Below the pieces are notes generated by a model, which saw only the letters and a list, made by a program, of their open reading frames with translations, did not search any database and was not told the origin of the DNA. A stretch of 64,000 nucleotides of DNA from Tabrizicola sp. (GTDB lineage: Bacteria; Pseudomonadota; Alphaproteobacteria; Rhodobacterales; Rhodobacteraceae): contig NZ_JAUCZH010000001.1 of NCBI RefSeq assembly GCF_030373185.1, positions 186,001 to 250,000 of the forward strand, read 5' to 3'. Shown here piece after piece: positions 47,016 through 55,727 of this stretch (its first letter is position 1; the number at the start of each line of letters is the position of its first letter). Both the position numbers and the translations under genes were made by a program.

Positions 47016-48205
47016 GCCAGCACTCCCACCGCCTTGCCCGCCGCGCGGAAGGCATCCAATGCGAAATCAAGGTCTTCCACCGTCAGCGCCGCGTTCATCT
47101 GGGTGCGGATGCGGGCCTGTCCCTTGGGAACGACGGGAAAGAAGAACCCGGCCACATGGACACCCCGGCCAAACAGATCAGCCGCCATCGCCTGCGCCAG
47201 CCTCGCTTCGCCCAGCATGACCGGGATAATCGGATGCGTGCCGGGCAACAGCGTGAAGCCCGCGTCCGCCAGCCCCGCGCGCCAATAGTCGGCATTGGCG
47301 AAAAGGCGCGCGCGCAAGTCATCGGCGGCTTCGACAATGTCCAGCGCAGCAAGCGCCGCGCCCACCACGGCAGGCGGCAGGGCGTTGGAAAAGAGATAGG
47401 GCCGCGCGCGTTGGCGCAAAAGGTCGATCACCGGCTGTGGTCCTGCGACATAGCCCCCCAGCGCGCCGCCAAGCGCCTTGCCAAGCGTGCCGGTCAGGAT
47501 CTCCACCCCGACCCCGGCCCGCGCAGGGGTTCCCCGGCCCTCTGGCCCGATGAAGCCGGTGGCGTGGCAGTCGTCCACCATCACCAGCGCATCATAAGCA
47601 TCGGCCAGGGCGCGGATTTCCGGAAGCTTCGCGAAATAGCCGTCCATGGAAAAGACGCCATCGGTCGCGATCATCACAAACCGCGCGCCATCCGCCCGCG
47701 CCGCCTTCAGCTGCGCCTCAAGATCGGCCATGTCCGAGTTGGCAAAACGGTAGCGCCGCGCCTTTGACAGCCGGATGCCGTCAATGATCGAGGCATGGTT
47801 GAGACTGTCCGAGATCACCGCATCCTCTGGCCCCAGAAGCGGCTCGAACAGCCCGCCGTTGGCGTCGAAACAGGCGGCGAACAGGATGCTGTCATCCTGC
47901 CCCAGAAAGTGCGCCAGCCTTGTTTCAAGCGCGCGGTGAATATCCTGCGTGCCGCAGATGAACCGGACACTTGCCATGCCGAAGCCGTGATCGTCCATCG
48001 CGGCCTTGGCGGCAGCAATCAGGCGCGGGTCATCGGCCAGCCCAAGATAGTTGTTGGCGCAAAGGTTCAGCATCTGCCGCCCCGCCATAGCCACATGCGC
48101 GCCTTGCGGCCCGGTGATCAGGCGTTCCCGCTTGAAAAGCCCGTCTGCCTCGATCCCGGCAAGGCTCTGCCGGATATGCTCCAGAAAGTCAGGTGATTCC
48201 AGCAT
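47012..48205 (-). CDS. kbl: Glycine C-acetyltransferase (2-amino-3-ketobutyrate CoA ligase)
   Basis: Splits 2-amino-3-ketobutyrate with CoA into glycine and acetyl-CoA. A 397-residue fold-type I PLP enzyme of the alpha-oxoamine synthase group: the lysine is in [18 protein letters not shown], with [28 protein letters not shown] and GPEGRGTP. The ATG at 48205 is preceded by GGAGG ten bases upstream; the longer frame to 48247 lacks one. First gene of the kbl–tdh operon. The XRE-cupin gene and repeat copy 4 lie upstream. Confidence 0.95.
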   Translation of the reverse strand: MLESPDFLEHIRQSLAGIEADGLFKRERLITGPQGAHVAMAGRQMLNLCANNYLGLADDPRLIAAAKAAMDDHGFGMASVRFICGTQDIHRALETRLAHFLGQDDSILFAACFDANGGLFEPLLGPEDAVISDSLNHASIIDGIRLSKARRYRFANSDMADLEAQLKAARADGARFVMIATDGVFSMDGYFAKLPEIRALADAYDALVMVDDCHATGFIGPEGRGTPARAGVGVEILTGTLGKALGGALGGYVAGPQPVIDLLRQRARPYLFSNALPPAVVGAALAALDIVEAADDLRARLFANADYWRAGLADAGFTLLPGTHPIIPVMLGEARLAQAMAADLFGRGVHVAGFFFPVVPKGQARIRTQMNAALTVEDLDFALDAFRAAGKAVGVLA

Positions 48206-48289
48206 GACAGAAAATCCTCCAGTTTCACGGAACTTCGCATCGAGCAAAGTTTATGTCAATATAGCGGATAACATTCCTTCAAAACGGAA

Positions 48290-48340
48290 TTGCGCTTTTC
48301 CCAAATACTCCACGGGGGTGCGGGGGTGTGAAACCCCCGC
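48290..48340. repeat. Intergenic hairpin repeat (copy 4)
   Basis: TTGCGCTTTTCCCAAATACT followed by CCACGGGGGTGCGGGGGT and the hairpin GCGGGGGT/ACCCCCGC (48320–48340). It lies upstream of kbl and downstream of the XRE-cupin gene; both genes run on the minus strand, so this copy is inverted relative to them. Confidence 0.8.
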
Positions 48341-48350
48341 TCCTGCGCGG

Positions 48351-48905
48351 TCAGCTGTCCTGCACGATCAGGATCGCGCGCGCCGGCCCGGTCTTGGCGG
48401 CAATCTCATGCGCGCGGTCGGCCGGGTAGCGGGCCACGTCCCCCGGACCCAAGTCCTCGTCCGCCTCGCCCGAGGTCACCGACAGCCGGCCTTCCAGGAC
48501 CGTCAGATGTTCGCGGCAGCCGGGGCTGTGGGCCTCTGATATCAGGCGGGCGCCAGCGATGAAGGCCAGTTCATAGACTTCATGCGCCCCCACGCTTTCG
48601 GGCGCGGACAGGATGCGGATCCTGACACCGCCCCGGTCGATGACCGGGGCCGATCCGGCCCGGGTGACCTCGATCCCCGGGGCGGGGCGGCCTTCCAGAA
48701 GGCCCGCGAAATCCAGTTGCAGCGCTTGGGTCAGCGCCCAGAGCGTGGCCACCGTCGGGCTGGATTCCCCGCGCTCGATCTGGCTGACCATCGACCGGCT
48801 GACACCTGACAGCTTGGCCGCCGCATCAAGGCTGAGCCCGCGCGCCTTCCTTGCCGCGCGCAAGGAAGCGGCAAGCCGGTCATGAATGTCGGAACGCGCG
48901 GTCAT
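48351..48905 (-). CDS. XRE-type regulator with C-terminal cupin domain
   Basis: A 184-residue protein: the N-terminal helix–turn–helix (AARKARGLSLDAAAKLSGVS, with SMVSQIERGESSPTVATLWA) and a C-terminal cupin with the conserved HSPGCREHLTVLEGRLSVTS and PGDVARYPADRAHE. The cupin half usually senses a small molecule. It lies directly upstream of kbl–tdh on the same strand, so control of threonine or glycine use is a fair guess from context, not proof. Confidence 0.92.
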   Translation of the reverse strand: MTARSDIHDRLAASLRAARKARGLSLDAAAKLSGVSRSMVSQIERGESSPTVATLWALTQALQLDFAGLLEGRPAPGIEVTRAGSAPVIDRGGVRIRILSAPESVGAHEVYELAFIAGARLISEAHSPGCREHLTVLEGRLSVTSGEADEDLGPGDVARYPADRAHEIAAKTGPARAILIVQDS

Positions 48906-48955
48906 GCGGGCATGGTGGCGGGGCAGGGGCGTTGCGTCAACTCATGTCCCGCAGA

Positions 48956-50362
48956 TCACGTTCCACAGAAGGTGACATAGTCGCCAAAGCCTGACGGTGC
49001 GGGTAGCATGAAGCCCTCGCGTTCCACGAACGGTTCCTGCACGGCGGCAAGAAGCGCGTGGAACGGGGCCATGTCGCCGGCGGTGGCGGCTGTCAGGGCG
49101 GCTTCGACCTGATGATTGCGCGGGATCACGGCGGGGTTGGCGGCGGCGATGCGCCGGGCGGCACCATCGCCCGCGCGCGCCTGCCAGCGCGGCAGCCATG
49201 CCGCCATCACGGTGAAATCGTCAAACAGGGGGCGCAGCGCCGCCGGATCGGCAAGGCGGCGGAAGGTCAGCGTCCAGTCGGCCCCCGTCATCGCGGTCAT
49301 CAGATCATCTGCCAGGGCAGCATCGCCCGGGTCTTCACCGATCAGCCCCAGCTTGGCCCGCATGACCGCCAGCCATTCGGTCCGATACCGCCCGGCGATG
49401 GATTGAAGCCGGTCATTCGCCAGATCGACTGCTCGGTCCGGGTCGGGGTCGATCAGCGGCACCAGCGTTTCAGCCAGTCTGGCGATGTTCCAGCCCAGAA
49501 TGACCGGCTGGTTGGCATAGGCATACCTGCCCTGATGGTCGATCGAAGAGAACACCGTGCCGGGCGCATAGCCCTCCATGAAGGCGCAGGGGCCATAATC
49601 GATCGTCTCGCCAGAGACCGCCATGTTGTCGGTGTTCATCACCCCGTGGATGAACCCAATGCCCATCCACTGCGCGATCAGCTTGGCCTGACGGTCGATC
49701 ACCGCATCAAGAAAGGCAAGGTAGGGCTGATCGGCCCCGGAAAGCCCGGTGTCGTGGCGGGCAATCGTGTAATCGGCCAGCGCCTTCAGTTGCGCCTTGT
49801 CGCCCCGTGCGGCGAAAAACTGGAAGGTGCCGACCCGCAGATGACTAGCGGCCACACGCGCCAATACCGCGCCGGGCAGGGCTGATTCGCGCCAGACCGT
49901 CTCGCCGGTTGCCACCACGGCAAGCGACCGGGTGGTCGGCACACCAAGCGCGGCCATCGCCTCGGAGATCAGATATTCGCGCAGCATCGGGCCGATGGCG
50001 GCCTTGCCATCCCCCCCGCGCGAAAACGGGGTGCGGCCCGAACCTTTCAGCTGGATGTCAAAGCGCTTGCCATCCGGTGCGATCACCTCGCCCAGAAGAT
50101 GCGCCCGGCCATCACCAAGCTGGGGCGAAAAGCCGCCGAACTGATGCCCGGCATAAGCCTGCGCAATAGGGTCGGCCCCCGGCGGCAGCGCGGCCCCGGA
50201 AAACCAGCTCTCCGCCTCGGCGGGCTGCAAGTCCAGACCAAGGCTCGCGGCAAGGGGCCGGTTCAGGACCAGAAGTTTCGGCGCAGGTGCCGGGTCAGGG
50301 GCCAGCCGCAGATAGGCACCGGGCAGGTCGCGCGCATAGCTGTTGTCAAAGGCGAGGGTCAT
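48956..50362 (-). CDS. selO: Protein adenylyltransferase SelO (YdiU)
   Basis: A pseudokinase that transfers AMP to serine, threonine or tyrosine of target proteins, linked to oxidative stress. The 468 residues carry the family markers: IAQAYAGHQFGGFSPQLGDG, RFDIQLKGSGRTPFSRGGDG, HGVMNTDNMAVSGETIDYGP with the catalytic NTDNM and DYGP, and the C-terminal YVTFCGT. The cysteine near the end is where selenocysteine sits in some relatives. A GGAG site precedes the ATG. It stands alone upstream of the XRE gene. Confidence 0.95.
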   Translation of the reverse strand: MTLAFDNSYARDLPGAYLRLAPDPAPAPKLLVLNRPLAASLGLDLQPAEAESWFSGAALPPGADPIAQAYAGHQFGGFSPQLGDGRAHLLGEVIAPDGKRFDIQLKGSGRTPFSRGGDGKAAIGPMLREYLISEAMAALGVPTTRSLAVVATGETVWRESALPGAVLARVAASHLRVGTFQFFAARGDKAQLKALADYTIARHDTGLSGADQPYLAFLDAVIDRQAKLIAQWMGIGFIHGVMNTDNMAVSGETIDYGPCAFMEGYAPGTVFSSIDHQGRYAYANQPVILGWNIARLAETLVPLIDPDPDRAVDLANDRLQSIAGRYRTEWLAVMRAKLGLIGEDPGDAALADDLMTAMTGADWTLTFRRLADPAALRPLFDDFTVMAAWLPRWQARAGDGAARRIAAANPAVIPRNHQVEAALTAATAGDMAPFHALLAAVQEPFVEREGFMLPAPSGFGDYVTFCGT

Positions 50363-50440
50363 GACGGCTCCAGTTCACCCATGACATATGGAACCTGCCC
50401 GGCACGCGGGCAAGTTGTCGGCTGAAGAATGGAAAGGAAG

Positions 50441-50517
50441 TGGTCGGGGCGGAGGGATTCGAACTCTCGACCTACGGTACCCAAAACCGTCGCGCTACCA
50501 GGCTGCGCTACGCCCCG
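50441..50517 (-). tRNA. tRNA-Pro, anticodon TGG
   Basis: The minus strand gives a 77-base cloverleaf with an encoded CCA: acceptor CGGGGCG/CGCCCCG, D-arm GTAGCGCAGCCTGGTAGCGC, anticodon loop TTTGGGT on a five-base stem (ACGGT/ACCGT), so the anticodon is TGG, and the T-loop GTTCGAATC. Proline codons CCA and CCG would be read. It lies between selO and the DUF192 gene. Confidence 0.95.
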
Positions 50518-50558
50518 ACGACCGACCACCTAGCGGGAAACATCGGGATTGAAAAGCC

Positions 50559-51035
50559 CTACTGTTCACAAGGCCAGACAGCGGTGCCGGAAGGGATCGC
50601 CGGGTGGCGCAACTCGGCGCCCGGGGCGATGCCAAGGGTGTTGGCCAGCCCTCCGTTGATCTCCAGCACGAAAACCACGCCCGGCCCGCCGTCAATCGGC
50701 GTCAGATCGCCGGGGATGGCGTTGGAATGGATATGGGTCACAAGCCCGGTGCCATCGGCAAAGACCATGTCCAGGGGAATCAGCGTGTTCTTCATCCAGA
50801 ACTGCGCCCGGCGCGGGCTTTCGTAGACAAACAGCATGCCCGCCGCCGGATCCATGGCTTCGCGGAACATCAACCCACGCCCGCGTTCTTCAGGATCATC
50901 CGCCAGTTCGACGGTGAAACTCTCACCACCACCCTGCCAGCGCAGATCGGCCCGATCGGCGGCACAATCGGCCTCGGCCACGGCAGGCCACGGCAGGGCC
51001 GCGAAAAGTGCCGCAGCGGCAAGTCCCGCCCTCAT
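50559..51035 (-). CDS. DUF192 secreted protein
   Basis: About 158 residues from the ATG at 51035, beginning with a signal peptide (MRAGLAAAALFAALPWPAVA). The mature domain shows DUF192 motifs: RGRGLMFREAMDPAAGMLFV and FWMKNTLIPLDMVFAD, then VLEINGGLANTLGI. The family is a small beta barrel of unknown role. Its start overlaps the stop of the cold-shock gene (ATGA), so the two are cotranscribed. The open frame to 51239 overlaps that gene and was rejected. Confidence 0.88.
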   Translation of the reverse strand: MRAGLAAAALFAALPWPAVAEADCAADRADLRWQGGGESFTVELADDPEERGRGLMFREAMDPAAGMLFVYESPRRAQFWMKNTLIPLDMVFADGTGLVTHIHSNAIPGDLTPIDGGPGVVFVLEINGGLANTLGIAPGAELRHPAIPSGTAVWPCEQ

Positions 51036-51565
51036 GTCGCTTCGCGCGCTGCGGCCTCCCATGACACCACCTGCACGGCCATACGCCCGCGTTTGCCTTC
51101 GATGATGCGCAGCGCAACCGCCTCGCCGGCCGCAAGATCGGCAAAGCCCGACACACGCAGCACTTCGGCATGGATGAACACATCCTCGGCCCGGCCGAAA
51201 ACATTTCCGAAGCCAAAGCCCTTGCCCTTGTCGAACCACTTCACCCGCGCCGGCTCCATCGCCAGTGCCAGAATGTCCTCACCGAGCAACTGGCCCGCCT
51301 CATCGGCAAGCGGAAAGACCACGCCTTCGGGCGGCTCGATGCTTACAACCTCAACCGCTTGCACGCCGCGCTGCGTCTTTTGCACACGAACAACGATCCC
51401 TGCGCCATCTGCGACAGAGCCTTGCCCGTAATTTCGAAGCACATTTGCATGCAGTAAAATGTCGACTTCAGCATCGTCGGAAACGATGAAACCAAAACCC
51501 TTGCTGGGATCAAACCATTTGACCCGACCATGCACGACCTGCATGACCTCTTGTTCTTCCGTCAT
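51032..51565 (-). CDS. Cold-shock protein with two CSD domains
   Basis: A 177-residue protein carrying two cold-shock domains in tandem, instead of the single domain of CspA. Domain 1 has GRVKWFDPSKGFGFIVSDD and domain 2 ARVKWFDKGKGFGFGNVF with VFIHAEVLRVSG; both keep the RNP-1-like KGFGF RNA-binding motif. It would bind single-stranded RNA or DNA. An alternative start at the eighth codon is possible. First gene of a two-gene operon with the DUF192 protein, an arrangement common in Rhodobacterales. Confidence 0.93.
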   Translation of the reverse strand: MTEEQEVMQVVHGRVKWFDPSKGFGFIVSDDAEVDILLHANVLRNYGQGSVADGAGIVVRVQKTQRGVQAVEVVSIEPPEGVVFPLADEAGQLLGEDILALAMEPARVKWFDKGKGFGFGNVFGRAEDVFIHAEVLRVSGFADLAAGEAVALRIIEGKRGRMAVQVVSWEAAAREAT

Positions 51566-51683
51566 AAGCAGAGCCTTCTCCCCAGAATGAGCCCTTTTGA
51601 ACGAACAAATGGGGCCATTCGGGTGCCGGGCGCAAGCACAAAACCGACCGTTCCGACACTCGATGTCGCTTGCGAGGCAAGGC

Positions 51684-52286
51684 TCAGGGATTTAGGCGCC
51701 GGATTGTCCAGTTGTCAGTTGTTTGCGCGCGGGACCAGCGAAAGCGGTCGTGCAGCCGAAACGCGCCATCTGCCCAGAACTCGATTTCCAGTGGCTGAAT
51801 TTGGATGCCGCCCCAGAATGGCGGGCGCGGGGGATTCGTTCCCTTGGTCACCGCGACCTTCGCTGCCTCGGCCATCAGCGCCTCGCGAGAGGAGAGGGGC
51901 TGGGATTGCTGCGATGCCCATGCCCCAAGCCGGGACTTCAGTGACCGGCTGGCGAAATATTCGTCGGCTTTCGGGCCTTCCTCGCGCACAGTCAGGCCGC
52001 GCACCCTGATCTGGCGGCGCAGCGATTTCCAGTGCAGCACGAAGGCGGCCTTGCCCGACGCTTCAATCTCCTGACCCTTCTGTGAGCCATAATTGGTGTA
52101 AAAGACAAAGGCGTCAGGCTCGATTTCCTTCAGCAGAACCATGCGCACATTTGGCAATCCGTCCGCGTCCACGGTGGCCAGAGCGATGGCGTTGGGATCG
52201 TTCGGTTCGACGGGCTCGGCCTCGTTCAACCAGCTTTGGGCAAGGGCGAACGGGTCGCTGCCCGCGAAAATACCGCTTCGGTCCAT
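51684..52286 (-). CDS. pdxH: Pyridoxine/pyridoxamine 5'-phosphate oxidase
   Basis: An FMN enzyme that makes pyridoxal phosphate. The 200 residues show [56 protein letters not shown] and the C-terminal [10 protein letters not shown] and WTIRRLNP of the family. The ATG at 52286 follows AAGGAG; the frame to 52391 would overlap fabI and was rejected. Divergent from fabI by 98 bases. Confidence 0.96.
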   Translation of the reverse strand: MDRSGIFAGSDPFALAQSWLNEAEPVEPNDPNAIALATVDADGLPNVRMVLLKEIEPDAFVFYTNYGSQKGQEIEASGKAAFVLHWKSLRRQIRVRGLTVREEGPKADEYFASRSLKSRLGAWASQQSQPLSSREALMAEAAKVAVTKGTNPPRPPFWGGIQIQPLEIEFWADGAFRLHDRFRWSRAQTTDNWTIRRLNP

Positions 52287-52384
52287 CTGGAAACTCCTTG
52301 CCCCGGCGACAGGACTTGCCTTGAAGCACGGCCACGCTTCGCCTACACGTCGAACTCGATGCAAAGGTGGGCTAGGGGTCAGGA

Positions 52385-53215
52385 ATGTCAACCGGACTGA
52401 TGCAAGGCAAGCGCGGGCTGATCATGGGCCTTGCGAACGACAAATCCATCGCCTGGGGGATTGCCCAGGCCGTGGCGGCACAAGGTGCGCAACTGGCCTT
52501 TTCCTATCAGGGGGAAGCCCTGAAGAAACGGGTTGAACCACTGGCAGCCTCGCTTGGCAAGCCGCAGCTCTACGAATGTGACGTGGCCAGTGACGACAGC
52601 ATCGACGCGCTGTTCCGGACCCTTCAAGCCGAATGGGGCCAGCTTGACTTCCTGGTCCATGCCATCGGCTTTGCCGACAAGAACGAACTGCGCGGCCGCT
52701 ATGTCGATACGTCCCGTGCGGGGTTTGCGCTTGCCATGGATATCTCGGTCTATTCCTTCACCGCCGTCTGCCAGCGCGCTGCTGCGATGATGGGGCCGGG
52801 CGGCAGCCTTCTGACCCTGACCTATTACGGCGCCGAAAAGGTGATGCCGCATTACAACGTGATGGGTGTGGCCAAGGCGGGGCTAGAGGCGTCGGTCAAG
52901 TATCTGGCCGAAGACCTCGGCAAGGACGGCATCCGCGTGAACGCGATTTCCGCCGGGCCGATCAAGACCCTCGCCGCCAGCGGGATCGGTGATTTCCGCT
53001 ACATCATGCGCTGGAACGAACTGAACTCGCCCCTGCGCCGCAACGTGACGCAGGAAGAGGTGGGCAAGGCGGCGCTGTACCTGCTGTCAGACCTCGGGTC
53101 TGGCACCACGGGCGAAAACCTGCATGTCGATGCCGGCTATCATGTGGTGGGGATGAAGGCGATCGACGCGCCCGACATCGACATCGTGACCGGCAAGAAG
53201 GACAACGGCCAATGA
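52385..53215 (+). CDS. fabI: Enoyl-[acyl-carrier-protein] reductase FabI
   Basis: NADH-dependent last step of each fatty-acid elongation cycle; the triclosan target in bacteria that use it. A 276-residue SDR-type protein: [20 protein letters not shown] binds NADH, with [20 protein letters not shown] carrying the Tyr-(X)6-Lys pair and [17 protein letters not shown]. Starts at 52385 or 52400 are both possible. The LysE-type gene follows 13 bases after its stop. Confidence 0.95.
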   Translation: MSTGLMQGKRGLIMGLANDKSIAWGIAQAVAAQGAQLAFSYQGEALKKRVEPLAASLGKPQLYECDVASDDSIDALFRTLQAEWGQLDFLVHAIGFADKNELRGRYVDTSRAGFALAMDISVYSFTAVCQRAAAMMGPGGSLLTLTYYGAEKVMPHYNVMGVAKAGLEASVKYLAEDLGKDGIRVNAISAGPIKTLAASGIGDFRYIMRWNELNSPLRRNVTQEEVGKAALYLLSDLGSGTTGENLHVDAGYHVVGMKAIDAPDIDIVTGKKDNGQ

Positions 53216-53228
53216 TCGGCGTGACCGC

Positions 53229-53843
53229 ATGACCCTTGCGACCTTCGCGGTCTTTGTGGGCCTTGTGATCTTTGCCGCGATCTCGCCGGGGCCTGCCGTG
53301 ATCATGTCGGCCCGGACCGGGCTGACGGAAGGCATGCGCACCGGATTCATGCTCGCGCTTGGCATCGGGGCAGGGGCGGTGGTCTGGGCTTCGGCGGCGA
53401 TGTTCGGGCTGAACCTTGTGTTCGCGGTCGCCCCGGCGCTGCTATGGGCGCTAAAGATCGGTGGCGCGGCTTACCTGTTGTGGATGGCCTGGAACCTTTG
53501 GCGCGACGCGTCGCAGCCGCTTGCGACCGGTGACGGTCGGGCGGTGCCGCGCTCGGCCTTGTCGGCGTTCCGTCTGGGGCTATTGACCCAGCTTGCCAAT
53601 CCCAAGCCCGCCGTGATGTTTTCGGCCATCTTCCTTGGCACCGTGCCGCAGGGAACACCGTTGTGGGTCTACCTGAGCTTGCTGGCGGTGATCTTTGCCT
53701 CTGAAACCGTCTGGAACAGCCTTGTCGCCCGCATCTTCTCGCTTGATCGGACGCGGGCAAGGTATATCAGCCTGAAGACCGTGATTGACCGCAGCTTCGG
53801 CGGGCTGCTTGCCCTTTTGGGGCTCAAGATCGCCGCCACCTGA
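53229..53843 (+). CDS. LysE/RhtB family amino acid exporter
   Basis: A 204-residue inner-membrane exporter with six helices. The family N-terminus FVGLVIFAAISPGPAVIMSA and the loop GLLTQLANPKPAVMFSAIFL are clear. Substrates of relatives include lysine, threonine, homoserine and others; none can be named here. It follows fabI closely and precedes gpt by 11 bases, so it probably lies in one transcript with them. Confidence 0.92.
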   Translation: MTLATFAVFVGLVIFAAISPGPAVIMSARTGLTEGMRTGFMLALGIGAGAVVWASAAMFGLNLVFAVAPALLWALKIGGAAYLLWMAWNLWRDASQPLATGDGRAVPRSALSAFRLGLLTQLANPKPAVMFSAIFLGTVPQGTPLWVYLSLLAVIFASETVWNSLVARIFSLDRTRARYISLKTVIDRSFGGLLALLGLKIAAT

Positions 53844-53854
53844 AGGAGTGACCC

Positions 53855-54364
53855 ATGTCCGCCGACCGTCTGCCACATGAAAAGGGGTTTCACGTCAGCT
53901 GGGACCAGATCCACCGTGATTCGCGCGCGCTGGCGTGGCGGCTGGATGGCAAGGGACCGGGCGAGGGTGGGGCCTGGAAGGCTGTTGTCGGCATCACCCG
54001 GGGCGGGCTGGTGCCGGCGATGATCGTCAGCCGCGAACTGGACATCCGGGTTGTCGATACGATCAGCGTCAAAAGCTACAACCATCAGGCGCAGACCGAG
54101 GCGCGGGTGACGAAAGCGCCGCAGGAAGACCTGATGGGTGACGGGACGGGTATCCTGATCGTCGATGATCTGGTCGATACCGGCAAGACGCTGGAACTGG
54201 TGCGCAAGCTTTACCCCAAGGCGCATTTCGCCACGGTCTACGCCAAGCCCTCGGGCAAACCGATGGTGGACAGCTACATCACCGAGGTTTCCCAAGACAC
54301 CTGGATCTTCTTTCCCTGGGACATGGCGCTGCAATACGTCCAGCCGATGCGCGGCACGGACTGA
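53855..54364 (+). CDS. gpt: Xanthine-guanine phosphoribosyltransferase
   Basis: Salvages xanthine and guanine to nucleotides with PRPP. A 169-residue protein with the PRPP motif [19 protein letters not shown] and the N-terminal [19 protein letters not shown]. The C-terminal [16 protein letters not shown] is typical of the Gpt type rather than Hpt. AAGGAG precedes the ATG. Next comes repeat copy 5. Confidence 0.95.
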   Translation: MSADRLPHEKGFHVSWDQIHRDSRALAWRLDGKGPGEGGAWKAVVGITRGGLVPAMIVSRELDIRVVDTISVKSYNHQAQTEARVTKAPQEDLMGDGTGILIVDDLVDTGKTLELVRKLYPKAHFATVYAKPSGKPMVDSYITEVSQDTWIFFPWDMALQYVQPMRGTD

Positions 54365-54373
54365 GCCTTACCC

Positions 54374-54425
54374 CTTCCTCTCTGCAAAAATATCCCACGG
54401 GGGTGCGGGGGTGTGAAACCCCCGC
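54374..54425. repeat. Intergenic hairpin repeat (copy 5)
   Basis: CTTCCTCTCTGCAAAAATAT followed by CCCACGGGGGTGCGGGGGT and the hairpin GCGGGGGT/ACCCCCGC (54405–54425). It lies between gpt and the aminotransferase gene on the plus strand. From the CACGGGGG to the end it is nearly identical to copy 4. Confidence 0.8.
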
Positions 54426-54456
54426 TTCTGCCGCCAAAAGCAAGGGACTGCCACCG

Positions 54457-55635
54457 ATGACCCTGCCCCTGAACCCCGCCATTGCCGCGACCGACCCTCC
54501 GCCGGTGATGGAGGCGCGGCGCTGGCTGCAAGGGGTCACCTTTCCCGCCGACCGGCCCTTGATCAACGTCAGTCAGGCCGCCCCGGTGGAAAGCCCGCCG
54601 CTTGGCCTGCGTCAGGCAATTGCCGATGCCGCGCTTAACGACCCGAACGCGCATCTTTACGGCCCCGTCCTTGGCCTGCCCGCCCTGCGTGAGGAAATCG
54701 CGGTCCAATGGTCGGCGGCCTATGGCGGCACGATTGACCCCGCGCAGGTGGCCATCACCCAAGGCTGCAATCAGGCCTTCACCGCGATCATGGCCACGCT
54801 TGCCGGTCCGGGGGATGAGGTGATCTTGCCAACGCCTTGGTATTTCAACCACAAGATGTGGCTCGACATGACCTCGGTCACCGCCGTCGCACTGGATGCC
54901 GGGCCGACGCTGATCCCCTCGGCCGCAGAGGCGCAGGCGCTGATCACGCAACGCACCAAGGCTATCGTCTTGGTAAGCCCGAACAATCCGGGCGGGGTTG
55001 AATATCCGGCGGAAACCCTGACCGCTTTTCGCGATCTGGCGCGGGCGCATGGCATCGCGCTGATCGTGGATGAAACCTATCGCGACTTCGACAGCCGGTC
55101 CGGTACCCCGCATGATCTGTTTTCCGATCCCGACTGGCCGGAAACCTTCATCCACCTTTACAGCTTCTCCAAGGCCTACCGTCTGACCGGGCATCGGGTC
55201 GGGGCCGTCATCGCCTCGCAAGGCCGCTTGGCCGAGGTTGAAAAGTTTCTGGACACCGTCGCAATCTGCCCCGGACAACTGGGCCAGATCGGCGCGCTTT
55301 GGGGGATGCGGAACCTGCGCCAGTGGGTTGCAGGGGAGAGGGATGAGATCCTAGCCCGCCGCCGCGCGATGGTCGAAGGCTTCGCCGCGCTGAACGGCTG
55401 GAAGCTTCTGGGCTGCGGTGCCTACTTTGCCTACGTCGAACACCCGTTCGACATGGCATCTGACGCGCTTTGCAAGCGGCTGGTGGCTGAAGCCTCGCTT
55501 CTGATGCTGCCCGGCACGATGTTCCAGCCCGAGGACTCGGCCGCTGGCAAGCGCCAGATCCGCATCGCCTTTGCCAATGTCGACGCCGCCGGGATCGCCG
55601 AGATGTTCCGCAGGCTTGCGGCCTATGTTCCCTGA
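54457..55635 (+). CDS. Class I/II PLP aminotransferase
   Basis: A 392-residue fold-type I aminotransferase. The cofactor lysine lies in LYSFSKAYRLTGHRVG; NPNNPG-type VSPNNPGGVEYPAE and VDETYRDFDSRSG carry the asparagine and the aspartate. It resembles aspartate- or aromatic-type enzymes with broad range; the exact substrate is not visible. The ATG at 54457 was chosen because the frame to 54403 runs through repeat copy 5. A 92-base gap leads to ppiD. Confidence 0.9.
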   Translation: MTLPLNPAIAATDPPPVMEARRWLQGVTFPADRPLINVSQAAPVESPPLGLRQAIADAALNDPNAHLYGPVLGLPALREEIAVQWSAAYGGTIDPAQVAITQGCNQAFTAIMATLAGPGDEVILPTPWYFNHKMWLDMTSVTAVALDAGPTLIPSAAEAQALITQRTKAIVLVSPNNPGGVEYPAETLTAFRDLARAHGIALIVDETYRDFDSRSGTPHDLFSDPDWPETFIHLYSFSKAYRLTGHRVGAVIASQGRLAEVEKFLDTVAICPGQLGQIGALWGMRNLRQWVAGERDEILARRRAMVEGFAALNGWKLLGCGAYFAYVEHPFDMASDALCKRLVAEASLLMLPGTMFQPEDSAAGKRQIRIAFANVDAAGIAEMFRRLAAYVP

Positions 55636-55727
55636 TTTCGACCTGGGTCGGGCGGGGTGATCTTGACCTTGCCCCTCCGACCCCTTCGCTCTATTCAACT
55701 TGCCCAAGAAAACCCAAAGGCGGACCC

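Noticed and set aside
48263-48276. AGCGGATAACATT, resembling part of the lac operator
   Set aside because: A short chance match in a region with no lac-type regulator or genes.
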